Assembly (NCBI RefSeq): GCF_023349185.1
Contig: NZ_JAKIKY010000009.1
Location: 143,146-207,145 of the forward strand
From: Shewanella aquimarina
GTDB taxonomy: Bacteria > Pseudomonadota > Gammaproteobacteria > Enterobacterales > Shewanellaceae
Direction of reading: 5' to 3'
DNA: 64,000 bases
Shown here: one piece after another, positions 46,306 through 55,427 of the stretch
How the letters are laid out: each line of letters begins with the position of its first letter
How positions within the stretch are numbered: the stretch's first letter is position 1
Notes under the pieces: model-generated
Seen by the model: the letters and a program-made list of their open reading frames with translations, nothing else
Databases searched by the model: none
What the model was told of the DNA's origin: nothing
Position numbers and translations under genes: made by a program

Positions 46306-47850
46306 ATGCGCTTAGAAGTAAGTTGCATCGACCGCGTGGGTCTAGCAAAAGACATTCTGGTGATCCTCGAAGGCTATGGCATTAACCTGATAGCCATCGA
46401 CGCCAGTAATCAGGGATTTCTCTATCTGCAGTTTGCTGAAGTTAACTTCGATGTGCTCAGCGAGCTGCTGCCGTTAATCAGGAAGGTGGAAGGGGTGCAC
46501 GACGTGCGCACCGTGTCATTCATGCCCTCCGAGCAGGAGCATTACGCGCTCAAGACCTTGTTGAAGACGCTGCCGGATTCTGTCTTCTCCATCGACGTCA
46601 AGGGGCGAATTCGCATCGTCAACGAGTCGGCGCTGATGACGGTTAACATGGGCGAGCACGAGGTGCTCGACGAACCGCTGAACCATTGGGTACAAGGCTT
46701 TAACTTCAATCGTTGGCTCAGCGAGCCTTTGGTGCTGGCCCAGGCCACCCGGGTCAACATTGGTCAGAGCGAATACCTGGCCGAGATGCTCCCCATCTAT
46801 CTGCCCGACGAGAACGACAAGACCATCTTGGCCGGCGCCGTGGTGTCGCTCAAGTCGCCTGCGCGGGTCGGCAAGCAATTTAACGCCCTACAGAATCAGA
46901 CCACAGGCTTTGAGAATGTGCTGGCGGTCAGCGACAAGATGAAAGAGGTGCTGGTGCAGGCCAGACGCATGGCGCAGCTCGATGCGCCTCTGCTGATCAC
47001 CGGCGAAACCGGCACGGGCAAGGAGCTGATGGCCAGAGCTTGTCACGATGCCAGCATGCGCCGCGAGCATCCCTTTATTGCCATTAACTGCGCCGCCATG
47101 CCAGATAGCGCCGCCGAAGAGGAGCTCTTTGGTTACGTCAGCGGCGGCGAGGTGGTCAAGCGCGGCTTCTTCGAGGAGGCTAAGGGCGGCACAGTCTTCC
47201 TAGACGAGATCGCCGAGATGTCGAAGGCGGCCCAGGTCAAGCTACTGCGTCTGCTGCAGGATGGCACCTTCCGCCGTGTGGGCGGCGATGTGGAGGTGCG
47301 CTCGGATGTGCGCATCATCTGTTCGACCCAGAAGAACCTGGCCGAGCTGTGCCAGACTGGGGAGTTCCGCGAAGATCTCTACTATCGTATCCATGTGCTG
47401 AGCTTCCATATGCCCTCGCTCCGCGAGCGCAAGGTGGATGTGATCCCCCTGACCGAGATGTTCCTCGAGCATTATAGCCAGCAGCTGTCGATCCCGATTC
47501 GCCGTATCTCGGCCCCATGCCGTGAGCATCTGCTGGGCTACGCCTGGCCGGGTAACGTGCGCCAGCTGAAAAACGCCATCTTCCGTGCGGTATCCATGTG
47601 GGATGGCTCGGCGGAGCTGACGGTGGATCAGCTCAAGCTACCGTCATATGCCGAGGGCTTTGGCTATTTCGATCATCAGTTTGAGGGCAGTCTGGATCAG
47701 GCGATGAAGCAGTTTGAGGCGAGTCTGCTAAGACGCCTCTATCCGGCTTATCCGAGCACCCGTCAGCTGGCGAAGAAGCTCGGGGTGTCCCATACGGCCA
47801 TCGCTAACAAGCTGAGGGAATATAAGATCAGCAAGCAAAAAGGGATGTAA
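46306..47850 (+). CDS. tyrR: TyrR, aromatic amino acid-responsive transcription regulator
   Basis: 514 residues (E. coli TyrR 513). Order: ACT domain (1-70), PAS domain (about 80-180), AAA+ domain with Walker A GETGTGKE and Walker B GGTVFLDE, and a C-terminal helix-turn-helix (STRQLAKKLGVSHTAIANKL). The sigma54-contact GAFTGA loop is absent (YVSGGEVVKRGFF), as in TyrR, so it works with sigma70. It senses Tyr/Phe/Trp. Candidate target boxes lie before phhA and before the fumarylacetoacetase gene. Confidence 0.94.
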   Translation: MRLEVSCIDRVGLAKDILVILEGYGINLIAIDASNQGFLYLQFAEVNFDVLSELLPLIRKVEGVHDVRTVSFMPSEQEHYALKTLLKTLPDSVFSIDVKGRIRIVNESALMTVNMGEHEVLDEPLNHWVQGFNFNRWLSEPLVLAQATRVNIGQSEYLAEMLPIYLPDENDKTILAGAVVSLKSPARVGKQFNALQNQTTGFENVLAVSDKMKEVLVQARRMAQLDAPLLITGETGTGKELMARACHDASMRREHPFIAINCAAMPDSAAEEELFGYVSGGEVVKRGFFEEAKGGTVFLDEIAEMSKAAQVKLLRLLQDGTFRRVGGDVEVRSDVRIICSTQKNLAELCQTGEFREDLYYRIHVLSFHMPSLRERKVDVIPLTEMFLEHYSQQLSIPIRRISAPCREHLLGYAWPGNVRQLKNAIFRAVSMWDGSAELTVDQLKLPSYAEGFGYFDHQFEGSLDQAMKQFEASLLRRLYPAYPSTRQLAKKLGVSHTAIANKLREYKISKQKGM

Positions 47851-47928
47851 AACCTTATTGCCAGTTGGCTGGCGGTTTTCTAGGCGGAGACAAGGCCGAA
47901 ACCCCATGGATTTGGGGCAATTTCTGTC

Positions 47929-47946
47929 TGTAATGAATTATTTACA
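47929..47946. promoter_or_regulatory. TyrR box upstream of the fumarylacetoacetase-family gene
   Basis: TGTAATGAATTATTTACA fits TGTAAA-N6-TTTACA with a single mismatch. It lies 148 bp before the ATG at 48094 and 41 bp from a CRP-like site. Confidence 0.75.
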
Positions 47947-47969
47947 AAATTGATTGTTGAGGGAAGGAG

Positions 47970-47985
47970 TGTGATTTGTATCACG
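47970..47985. promoter_or_regulatory. CRP-like site
   Basis: TGTGATTTGTATCACG fits TGTGA-N6-TCACA with one mismatch. It suggests cAMP-CRP control of tyrosine catabolism. Confidence 0.65.
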
Positions 47986-48036
47986 CTATTCCTATCTTGA
48001 GGCGCATAGGGTATTTCTATGCCAAATTGATAGTCC

Positions 48037-48065
48037 CAGACCCAACGGGTTGCCCCTTGGGTCTG
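48037..48065 (+). promoter_or_regulatory. Leader hairpin before the fumarylacetoacetase-family gene
   Basis: CAGACCCAA and TTGGGTCTG form a 9-bp perfect stem with an 11-nt loop, ending 28 nt before the ATG. There is no T-run. Confidence 0.5.
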
Positions 48066-48093
48066 ACAAGAGAAGAATTCGATAGGAGTGGGT

Positions 48094-49080
48094 ATGAAGT
48101 TAGCAAGTTATAACAACGGCCGTCGCGACGGTCAGCTGATGCTTGTGAGTAAGGATCTAACCAAGGCTGTTGCCGTACCAGCCATAGCGCACACCATGCA
48201 GCAGCTGCTCGACGCCTGGGATCTGCTTCAGCCGCAACTGCAAGAGCTTTATGAGGCGCTAAACCAAGGCGTGCTCGACAACGCGGTCGACTTCGACGAG
48301 AGCAAGTGTCTGTCGCCGCTACCACGTGCCTACCAGTGGGCCGACGGTAGTGCTTATGTTAACCACGTTGAGTTGGTGCGTAAGGCCCGCGGCGCCGAGA
48401 TGCCAGAGTCTTTTTGGACAGATCCTCTGGTTTACCAAGGCGGGTCTGACAGCTTTATCGCCCCTAAGGCGGATATCGAGCTGGCCAGCGAAGAGTGGGG
48501 CATAGACTTCGAATCTGAAGTAGCGGTGATCACCGATGACGTGCCTATGGGCATAGATGAGGCGTCGGCAGAGAAGCATATCAAGCTTCTGATGCTGGTG
48601 AATGACGTGTCGCTGCGCAACCTGATCCCTGCCGAGTTGGCCAAGGGCTTTGGTTTCTTCCAGTCTAAGCCATCGAGCAGCTTCTCGCCTGTGGCCGTGA
48701 CCCCGGATGAACTGGGTGACAAGTGGCATGAGTCTAAGGTGCACCTACCGCTGATCACTCACCTGAACAACGAGCTGTTCGGCAAGCCAAACTGTGGCGT
48801 CGACATGACCTTTAACTTCAGTCAGTTGATCGCCCATTTCACCAAGACTCGCCCACTGGGCGCCGGCGCCATCATAGGCTCGGGCACCATCTCTAACTAT
48901 GATCGCAGTGCTGGCTCTAGCTGTCTGGCCGAGACCCGTATGTTGGAGACCATTAGCGACGGTAAGCCATCGACTTCATTTATGCGTTTCGGCGATCGCG
49001 TGCGTATCGAGATGCTGGATGAGAACGATAATTCCATCTTCGGTGCCATCGACCAGCAGGTGGTCGAGTACAAAGGGTAA
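48094..49080 (+). CDS. Fumarylacetoacetate hydrolase-family protein
   Basis: 328 residues from ATG 48094, five bases after AGGAG; a GTG at 48088 is within the ribosome site. The FAH fold is shown by the metal ligands region IDFESEVAVITDDVPMG, VNDVSLRN and the GSGTISNYDRSAGSSCL block. It probably splits fumarylacetoacetate to fumarate and acetoacetate in the last step of tyrosine breakdown, since maiA is next and a TyrR box lies upstream. hmgA (homogentisate dioxygenase) is not in the window. Confidence 0.87.
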   Translation: MKLASYNNGRRDGQLMLVSKDLTKAVAVPAIAHTMQQLLDAWDLLQPQLQELYEALNQGVLDNAVDFDESKCLSPLPRAYQWADGSAYVNHVELVRKARGAEMPESFWTDPLVYQGGSDSFIAPKADIELASEEWGIDFESEVAVITDDVPMGIDEASAEKHIKLLMLVNDVSLRNLIPAELAKGFGFFQSKPSSSFSPVAVTPDELGDKWHESKVHLPLITHLNNELFGKPNCGVDMTFNFSQLIAHFTKTRPLGAGAIIGSGTISNYDRSAGSSCLAETRMLETISDGKPSTSFMRFGDRVRIEMLDENDNSIFGAIDQQVVEYKG

Positions 49081-49102
49081 TTATCGGCTTTATTACCGAT
49101 AT

Positions 49103-49129
49103 CGGGGCAGCCAAGGTTGCCCCGTTTTT
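49103..49129 (+). terminator. Rho-independent terminator between the FAH gene and maiA
   Basis: CGGGGCA and TGCCCCG form a 7-bp GC-rich stem followed directly by TTTTT. It lies 22 bp after the stop codon, so maiA would depend on read-through or its own promoter. Confidence 0.75.
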
Positions 49130-49183
49130 GTAACCGCCGTAAGTAAAGGCAGGTTAGTGCCAAGGAAACAGAGGAGCTGTGTG

Positions 49184-49828
49184 ATGAAATTATTGGGCTA
49201 CTGGCGCTCCAGCGCCGCTTATCGGGTGCGTATCGCATTGAATTTGAAGGGACTGGATGCAGAGCTCGAATCCGTGCATCTGGTGAAGAATGGCGGCGAG
49301 CAGCACCTGCCTGAGTACGCTGCGCTCAATCCCCAGGAGCTGGTGCCAACCCTGATCGAGGGCGACAACGAATTTGTCTTGTCTCAGTCGCTGGCGATCA
49401 TCGAATATCTCGACGAGCAGTATGGCGGCACCTTGATGTTGCCAAAGACGCCCAAGGCGAGGGCCGAGGTGCGCGCCATGGCGCTCTCTATCGCCTGTGA
49501 GGTCCACCCTCTGAATAACCTCAAGGTGTTGCAGTATCTGACCAATACCCTGGCGCTGGACGAGGACGCTAAGAATGCCTGGTACCATCACTGGATCCAC
49601 CAGGGCTTTAGCGCGTTCGAGAAGCAGCTGGAAAAGCATGCCGGCACCTACTGCTATGGCGATGAGGTGACCCTGGCGGATCTCTGCTTGATCCCTCAGG
49701 TCTATAACGCCAATCGTTTCAAGGTCGACTTAGGCGCTTATCCCAACATTCGCCGTATCTGGGACAACTGCCATAAGCTAGAGGCCTTCCTGTTGGCGGC
49801 GCCCGAGCGCCAGGCGGATGCCATCTAG
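49184..49828 (+). CDS. maiA: Maleylacetoacetate isomerase (zeta-class GST)
   Basis: 214 residues from ATG 49184, seven bases after GAGGAG. The open frame reaches back to 48899 over the FAH gene but that part is not maiA-like. The zeta-GST motif SSAAYRVRIALNLKG binds glutathione; NPQELVPTLIEGD and QSLAIIEYLDE complete the thioredoxin-like domain. It isomerises maleylacetoacetate to fumarylacetoacetate, the step before the adjacent hydrolase. Confidence 0.93.
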   Translation: MKLLGYWRSSAAYRVRIALNLKGLDAELESVHLVKNGGEQHLPEYAALNPQELVPTLIEGDNEFVLSQSLAIIEYLDEQYGGTLMLPKTPKARAEVRAMALSIACEVHPLNNLKVLQYLTNTLALDEDAKNAWYHHWIHQGFSAFEKQLEKHAGTYCYGDEVTLADLCLIPQVYNANRFKVDLGAYPNIRRIWDNCHKLEAFLLAAPERQADAI

Positions 49829-49837
49829 GTGACTAGG

Positions 49838-49858
49838 CCCTTAGCATGCCGCTAAGGG
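49838..49858. terminator. Hairpin between maiA and the LysR gene
   Basis: CCCTTAGC and GCTAAGGG form an 8-bp perfect stem with a 5-nt loop. It overlaps the end of the convergent LysR gene. The T-tract is poor, so it may be a weak shared terminator. Confidence 0.5.
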
Positions 49859-50742
49859 TTATTCATCAAAAACTCGACGAACGCCCTGTCGGCCAGCCCG
49901 ATGGGGCGTTCTCTATTCCAGGCAATATGCAGGTCCAGATGCACCGCAGGTGAGAAGGGGATGGCGCGGATGGGATCTCTTGCCTCGATCACCATCTCTA
50001 GCACACTTGTGATGGCAAAGCCCTGGGCGACCACCTGTTTAATCAGGTTGATAAGGTTGGTCTCGAAGGCGATATTGACCTCGAGATCCAGCGCCTTGGC
50101 TTGAGACAACATCCATTCGCGGTGGAAATAGCCGGGCTTAAACATCACCAGTTCCTGCTCGAAGAACTGCTCCAGGGTGATCCCCGAGTGCTCCGCCAAC
50201 GGGTGATCCTCACCCACGGCCACCACCATCTGCTCCCTGAGCAGCAGATGGCTGTCGAAGTTAGGCTGCAGGTCTTGCCCCGTGATGATGGCGATATCCA
50301 CCTCTTCGTTTTGCAACATCCGCAGGCTGTCGCGGGTGCCGCCTTCAAACAGTGACAGCTTAAGATCCGGATACCTGTGCCTGAAGGCCATCAGGCGCGA
50401 GGGCAGGTAGTAGGACCCCAGCATGCCCGGCACTGCGATGCGCACCTCGCCCTTGGTGAGGTTGGCCATCGACTTAATATGGGCCTCGGCCTGTTTGACC
50501 TGCTTGAGGATCAGCCTGGCGTGTTGCGCCAGTGCCTCGCCCTCGGCGGTGAGAGTGAGACGGCTGCCGTCCTGGCCGCGGTAGTGCTTGTTGCGATTGA
50601 TAAGCGTGACCCCGAGGGACTCTTCGAGACGTTTTATCCCCTGACTCAGGGCGGGCTGGGCGATGTTGAGCTGCTTGGCCGCCAGGGTAAAACTGCCCCG
50701 AGTCGCGAGCGCCTCTAACTGCCTAAGCTGTTTGATATCCAT
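49852..50742 (-). CDS. LysR-family transcription regulator (YnfL-like)
   Basis: 296 residues. The N-terminal winged helix-turn-helix (FTLAAKQLNIAQPALSQGIKRLEESLG) is followed by a periplasmic-binding-protein-like effector domain from about 90. It is divergent from an MFS transporter gene, the same arrangement as E. coli ynfL/ynfM, and most likely controls it in response to a small ligand that is not known. Confidence 0.88.
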   Translation of the reverse strand: MDIKQLRQLEALATRGSFTLAAKQLNIAQPALSQGIKRLEESLGVTLINRNKHYRGQDGSRLTLTAEGEALAQHARLILKQVKQAEAHIKSMANLTKGEVRIAVPGMLGSYYLPSRLMAFRHRYPDLKLSLFEGGTRDSLRMLQNEEVDIAIITGQDLQPNFDSHLLLREQMVVAVGEDHPLAEHSGITLEQFFEQELVMFKPGYFHREWMLSQAKALDLEVNIAFETNLINLIKQVVAQGFAITSVLEMVIEARDPIRAIPFSPAVHLDLHIAWNRERPIGLADRAFVEFLMNNP

Positions 50743-50878
50743 GTTTTACCACCCCGGGTGAAGCCTTGTCGCTTAAAGGCGCATTGCTATCGGTTTGAAC
50801 CTTGAATCGTCGATAACAAAATATTATTGACATCATATATATAATCTATTTTTGTTATGTTAGCGCCGGTGCTAGCCT

Positions 50879-52126
50879 GTGTCTATCTCTCCTTTTGAGC
50901 GCGAAATCATGACCGCCAGCCGTGCATTACAACTTCGTCTGATCTGGGGCCTGTCGCTGGCCTCTGTGGTGATCTACATCAACCTGTATATGGTGCAGGG
51001 AATGTTGCCGCTGATCGCAACCAGTTTTCACGTGTCGCCGGCCCATGCCACCCTGTTGCTGTCGGTGACCAGCTTCTCCATGGCCTTTGCGCTGCTCTTC
51101 TATGCCACTCTGTCGGACAAGTTCGGCAGGCGTAAGCCGCTGCTGTGGAGCCTGGCCCTGTTGGTGGTGGCGGATATCATGTTGATCTGGGTGCAGGATT
51201 TCTCGGCGCTGGTGGCGGTAAGGCTTTTTCAGGGGATACTGCTGGCGGCTGTGCCCGCCATCGCCATGGCCTATTTTAAGGATCTGCTCGATACCAGCGT
51301 GCTGCTCAAGGCCGGAGCCATCTATATCGGGGCCAATAGCTTAGGCGGCATCGCGGGGCGCCTGATTGGCGGCCTGATGACTAAGTATCTGAGCTGGGTA
51401 GAGGCCATGGGGTTGGTGAGTGTTTTGACCCTTGCTGGCGTGGTGGGCGTGTTACTGTTATTGCCGCGCCTCGACCGGGTGCGGATCCGTCGCCGTCAAC
51501 ACAAGAGTGGCTTCGGGCTTGCCGATCTTAAGGGGTTTGGCCTGCACCTTGGCGATGCCACCCTGGTGAAGCTCTATCTTCTCGGCGCGCTGGCCTTCAT
51601 GGTGATGGTCAATCAGTTTAGCTATATTCAGCTGCACCTGATGCAGGCACCGTTTCACTGGGGCAAGTTTCAGGTGACGCTGATCTTCCTCTGTTATCTG
51701 AGCGGCACCTATGCCTCGTTTCGCTCGGCCAAGTGGGTGACGCGCCTGGGACGCCAGCCGCTGTTTATCCTCTCGGCGGTGATGATGTGTGTCGGCAGCC
51801 TGGTCACCTTAGGGGATACCAGCAGCGCCATCGTTATCGGTTTCCTGCTATCGAGCTTCGGCTTCTTTACCTTCCACAGCGTCTGCAACGCCTGGGTGGC
51901 GCAGCGCGCCCAGCAGCACAGGGCCAAGGCCACGGCGCTCTACCTGTGTAGCTACTATCTGGGGGCGGCGCTCGGTGGGCCTTACTTGTTGCCGTTCTGG
52001 CAGCATTGGGGCTGGAGCGGTGTGGTCGGCGGCAGCCTGACCCTGCTTAGCGGCGTGATTTTTATCGTAGTGATGCTGCAACGCACCCACAGGCCGCGCA
52101 CGCCGCTATTGGATGCGGCGGGCTAA
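50879..52126 (+). CDS. MFS transporter, YnfM-like
   Basis: 415 residues (GTG 50879; an ATG at 50909 is equally possible and would give 405). Twelve membrane helices, with the MFS motif DKFGRRKPLL after helix 2. By eye it matches E. coli YnfM along its length (GNSLGGIAGRLIGG, YLCSYYLGAALGG). A drug or metabolite exporter of unknown substrate. The divergent LysR gene lies 136 bp away. Confidence 0.83.
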   Translation: MSISPFEREIMTASRALQLRLIWGLSLASVVIYINLYMVQGMLPLIATSFHVSPAHATLLLSVTSFSMAFALLFYATLSDKFGRRKPLLWSLALLVVADIMLIWVQDFSALVAVRLFQGILLAAVPAIAMAYFKDLLDTSVLLKAGAIYIGANSLGGIAGRLIGGLMTKYLSWVEAMGLVSVLTLAGVVGVLLLLPRLDRVRIRRRQHKSGFGLADLKGFGLHLGDATLVKLYLLGALAFMVMVNQFSYIQLHLMQAPFHWGKFQVTLIFLCYLSGTYASFRSAKWVTRLGRQPLFILSAVMMCVGSLVTLGDTSSAIVIGFLLSSFGFFTFHSVCNAWVAQRAQQHRAKATALYLCSYYLGAALGGPYLLPFWQHWGWSGVVGGSLTLLSGVIFIVVMLQRTHRPRTPLLDAAG

Positions 52127-52147
52127 AGGGCTAATGTGTTTGCGGAC

Positions 52148-53515
52148 TTAGTTGATAAAGGTCTTTCGGTTGAGGCCGAACTTCTGCATCTTGTCATAGA
52201 GGGTCTTACGTGGCAGCTCCAACTGCTCCATGGTGAGCTTGATGCTGCCCTTGTTGTTACTCAGCGCCTCTTCGATCAGCAGGCGCTCGAAAAACTCCAC
52301 CCGCTGCTGCAGCGACATGTTGGCATTGAGTTGACTGCTCTGTCCCAGAGAGGTGGCAAAGGCCGCCTCAGGGCCTAGGAGCACGTAGCGCTCGGCCAGA
52401 TTACGCAGCTCCCTGACATTGCCGGGCCAGTCGTGGGAGACCAGCTGGGCCGTATATTCCGCCGTCAGAGGGATTAGCGCCTTGTGATAGCGGGCCGAGG
52501 CGACCCGGGCAAAATGCAGGAACAGCAGGCCAATATCTTCGCGGCGCTCTCTCAGGGCCGGAATAGGCACAGTCACCAGATTGAGACGATAGAGGAGATC
52601 CTGGCGAAATTCACCTGTGTCGCACAGGCTCTTGAGATCCACCTTAGTGGCGGCAATGATGCGAATATCCAGGTTTATGCTCTTGTTGGAGCCGAGGCGC
52701 TCCACCTTCCTATCTTCCAGCACCCTTAGCAGTTTCACCTGCAGGGAGAGTGGCGTGCTCTCGATCTCATCGAGAAACAGGGTGCCGCCATTGGCATACT
52801 CGAACTTACCGATACGTGTCTTATCGGCGCCGGTGAAGGCGCCAGATTCGGCGCCAAACAGCTCGCTCTCTATGATGGTCTCGGGGATAGCGCCGCAGTT
52901 GATGGCGACGAAGTTGGCCTCGGCTCTAGGGCTGTGGTCGTGCAGGTAGCGGGCGACCAGCTCCTTGCCCGTGCCCGTCTCGCCTTCGATCAATACATCG
53001 GCAGGCATATCGATCACCTGATGGATGATGTGGCGCATCTGCTTGATCCCCGGGCTGTGGCCCAAGATACGCGGCCCCGGCGTGCTCTGGGATTCCAGCT
53101 CGCGTTTTAGGCTGCGGTTTTCCAGGGTCAGCGCACGTTTATCCAGCGCGCGCTTGGCGATATCCAGCATATGCTCGTTGTTAAAGGGTTTCTCGATAAA
53201 ATCATAGGCACCCTGTTTCAGCGCCTGCACCGCCATGGCGATATCGCCGTGTCCAGTCAGCAGTATGATGGGAATATCCTTGTCCTGGGCCAGCAGGGTG
53301 CGCATCAAGGAGAGGCCGTCGATATCCGGCATGTTGACGTCGGAGATCACTATGCCGGGCCAGTTGTCGGGCAGGCCAAGGCCAATCTGTTTGGCGTCGG
53401 TGAGGGCTAGGGCGCGGTAGGATTCTAGTTCAAACAGCTGCACCAGCGCCGAGCCAATCAGAGGCTCGTCATCGACGATTAAGATATCGTATTGATTAAA
53501 AACTTGATTCTGCAT
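52148..53515 (-). CDS. dctD: DctD, sigma54-dependent C4-dicarboxylate response regulator
   Basis: 455 residues of NtrC type: receiver with phospho-acceptor D59 (VISDVNMPD), AAA+ domain with GETGTGKE and an intact GAFTGA loop, and a C-terminal Fis-like helix-turn-helix (LPRKTLYDKMQKFGL). It activates sigma54 promoters when phosphorylated by DctB. dctB is upstream with a 2-nt gap. The predicted target is the sigma54 promoter at 58642. Confidence 0.93.
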   Translation of the reverse strand: MQNQVFNQYDILIVDDEPLIGSALVQLFELESYRALALTDAKQIGLGLPDNWPGIVISDVNMPDIDGLSLMRTLLAQDKDIPIILLTGHGDIAMAVQALKQGAYDFIEKPFNNEHMLDIAKRALDKRALTLENRSLKRELESQSTPGPRILGHSPGIKQMRHIIHQVIDMPADVLIEGETGTGKELVARYLHDHSPRAEANFVAINCGAIPETIIESELFGAESGAFTGADKTRIGKFEYANGGTLFLDEIESTPLSLQVKLLRVLEDRKVERLGSNKSINLDIRIIAATKVDLKSLCDTGEFRQDLLYRLNLVTVPIPALRERREDIGLLFLHFARVASARYHKALIPLTAEYTAQLVSHDWPGNVRELRNLAERYVLLGPEAAFATSLGQSSQLNANMSLQQRVEFFERLLIEEALSNNKGSIKLTMEQLELPRKTLYDKMQKFGLNRKTFIN

Positions 53516-53517
53516 AG

Positions 53518-55335
53518 TTAGTTTCCTGACGCATGTATGGGCAGTGTGATCTGGAAGATGGCGCCGCCTTGCTCTCGATTGGCAACGCTTATCTTACCCT
53601 GCATCGCCTCGACGATGCGCCTGGAGATAGATAGCCCCAGGCCCAGCCCCTGGCGCGAGCTGGTGTAGTAGGGGTCGAAAATCTTCTGCATCTGGCTCTC
53701 GTCTATGCCTGTGCCCGTATCTTCTATGGTGATCTCCAGACGATTGCTCACCACGACGCTGATGATCAGCTGTTTCGGGCTGCAGGCGCGCATGGCGACC
53801 ATGGCATTGCTCATCAGGTTGATCAACACCTGCTGCAGCCTAATCGGGTCACCCCAGATGAGCGTCTCACACTCTGTATTGTTCAGCACGAGATCGATCC
53901 CCTGTTTGTCCACCTCTGGCTGGATGATTGTCAGGGCATCCTTGATGCATTGTGCCACGCTAATCGCCTTGTCATTGCCCTTGCTCTTGCGGGTAAAGCT
54001 CTTAAATTGCGACACTATGGCCGCCAGCCGATCGGTCAGCTCTATGATGGTCATTATGTTGCTGGAGACATCATCCCACTTGGCGCGGGAGAGCAGTGTC
54101 TGGGTGTTCTGTGCATAGCTACGAATCGCCGCCAGCGGCTGGTTGATCTCATGGTTGATGCTGGCCGACAGGCTGCCGATCACTGTGAGCTTGGCGGCCT
54201 GGATCAACTCATCCTGGGCTTCCTTCAGCTGCTGATGGCTAGTTTCTAGCGCCTGGGTGCGCTCCTTGACCCTCTGCTCTAGCTGCTCGTGGGCCTGGCG
54301 CATGCGGCGGGTATTCTTACGCTTCTCTATGGCGAACAAGAGCGCCAGCGCGCACAGCAGGTAGAGGGCGCCATAGAGCAGGAGCAGCGGCGGCAGCGAG
54401 CGGTAGATGGGCGCCATCGGCGAGAGGATATGCACCTGCCAGTCGGCATCGCTCATGAAGGCGGCGTTATCCATAAATTCGGCGCCTTGCTTATCCTTGC
54501 CAATCTGGTAAATCCGGTAGTCTGCTGCCAGTGAGGCGGCAAAGGGCGGCTCGATCGCCAGCGGCCTGATGTCACGATTGGCGTAGCGTCTCGATGTCTC
54601 GATACGCTGTTTGAGCTGATGAGTCACTGGTGTTAGCGCGGTGAGGCGCCATTCCGGTCGGCTGGAGAGGAAGATGATATGGTCCGGGTCGCTGATAGCG
54701 AACTCGTAGTTGCTGCCTCTGGCCATGCCCGTACTCTGCTGCTCTATCTCGGTGACATCGACCTTCACCACGATAGCGCCTAACACCTTGGCCTCGTCCT
54801 GGCTGGGTGTCACTGGATAACCATGGCTATAGATGGGATAGGAGAAGTAGTAACCGCGTTTGTTTGAGCTGGTACCGACCGCGAAATAGCGTCCCATCTT
54901 GCCTTCGATGGCGTCCTTGAAGTAGGGCCTGAAGGCATAGTTCTTGCCGATAAAGGAGTAGCTCTGCTGCCAGTTACTGGCGGCGATGGCGTCGCCGTTT
55001 ACATTCACCAGATAGATGTCCAGCGCCTCTGTGATGCTCTGGATCTCTTCCAGATAGCGATTGAGCTGCGTGATGGTATCGGGATCGTCTTGCTGTAACA
55101 GCGCGCTTGCCAGCAGTGGGTTGGTCGAGAGTACATGGGGAATGCTCTCATAACGACTGAGGGAGCCAGAGAGGAAGCTGAGCAGCTCTTTCATCTGAGC
55201 GTTGGATTGTTGCCGCGTCATCTCATAGCCATGTTCCAGATGGAACCAGTAGGCGACGCGCAGGGTAAAGGCGAGGCCAAGTAGTATGATGAAGCCGACG
55301 CCGAGGTATTTTCTTCTTGTTATCATTTTCGACAT
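53518..55335 (-). CDS. dctB: DctB, C4-dicarboxylate sensor histidine kinase
   Basis: About 605 residues from ATG 55335 (MSKMITRRKYLG); ATGs at 55344 and 55326 are also possible. The open frame continues to 55422, but that extension runs across a terminator hairpin and is not part of the protein. Two membrane helices flank a periplasmic double-PAS sensor domain (about 30-325), then a coiled coil, a HisKA box (SASINHEINQPLAAIRSY, phospho-His in NHEINQ) and an HATPase_c domain (LINLMSNAM, DTGTGI, GLGLGLSIS). It senses succinate, fumarate or malate and phosphorylates DctD. Confidence 0.9.
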   Translation of the reverse strand: MSKMITRRKYLGVGFIILLGLAFTLRVAYWFHLEHGYEMTRQQSNAQMKELLSFLSGSLSRYESIPHVLSTNPLLASALLQQDDPDTITQLNRYLEEIQSITEALDIYLVNVNGDAIAASNWQQSYSFIGKNYAFRPYFKDAIEGKMGRYFAVGTSSNKRGYYFSYPIYSHGYPVTPSQDEAKVLGAIVVKVDVTEIEQQSTGMARGSNYEFAISDPDHIIFLSSRPEWRLTALTPVTHQLKQRIETSRRYANRDIRPLAIEPPFAASLAADYRIYQIGKDKQGAEFMDNAAFMSDADWQVHILSPMAPIYRSLPPLLLLYGALYLLCALALLFAIEKRKNTRRMRQAHEQLEQRVKERTQALETSHQQLKEAQDELIQAAKLTVIGSLSASINHEINQPLAAIRSYAQNTQTLLSRAKWDDVSSNIMTIIELTDRLAAIVSQFKSFTRKSKGNDKAISVAQCIKDALTIIQPEVDKQGIDLVLNNTECETLIWGDPIRLQQVLINLMSNAMVAMRACSPKQLIISVVVSNRLEITIEDTGTGIDESQMQKIFDPYYTSSRQGLGLGLSISRRIVEAMQGKISVANREQGGAIFQITLPIHASGN

Positions 55336-55352
55336 AAAAGGCATGTCCAATT

Positions 55353-55401
55353 GAAAAAGCGAGCCTGAAAGGGAGTTGTTAATAACCCGTTTCAGACTCG
55401 C
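55353..55401 (-). terminator. Rho-independent terminator between dctM and dctB
   Basis: On the minus strand GCGAGTCTGAAACGGG pairs with CCCTTTCAGGCTCGC with few mismatches, followed by TTTTTC. It lies just after the dctM stop and would limit dctBD expression relative to dctPQM. Confidence 0.87.
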
Positions 55402-55427
55402 CCAATTGTTAAGCAAAATCAAGTGTT

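Noticed and set aside
48899..49183. Long 5' extension of maiA
   Set aside because: It lies in another frame of the FAH gene and has no GST similarity; GAGGAG before ATG 49184 fixes the start.
50827..50845. TTGACA and TATAAT between the LysR and MFS genes as a promoter pair
   Set aside because: The hexamers are only 7 bp apart, so they cannot form one sigma70 promoter.
55336..55422. N-terminal extension of DctB
   Set aside because: It crosses a rho-independent terminator and is unlike sensor kinase starts.
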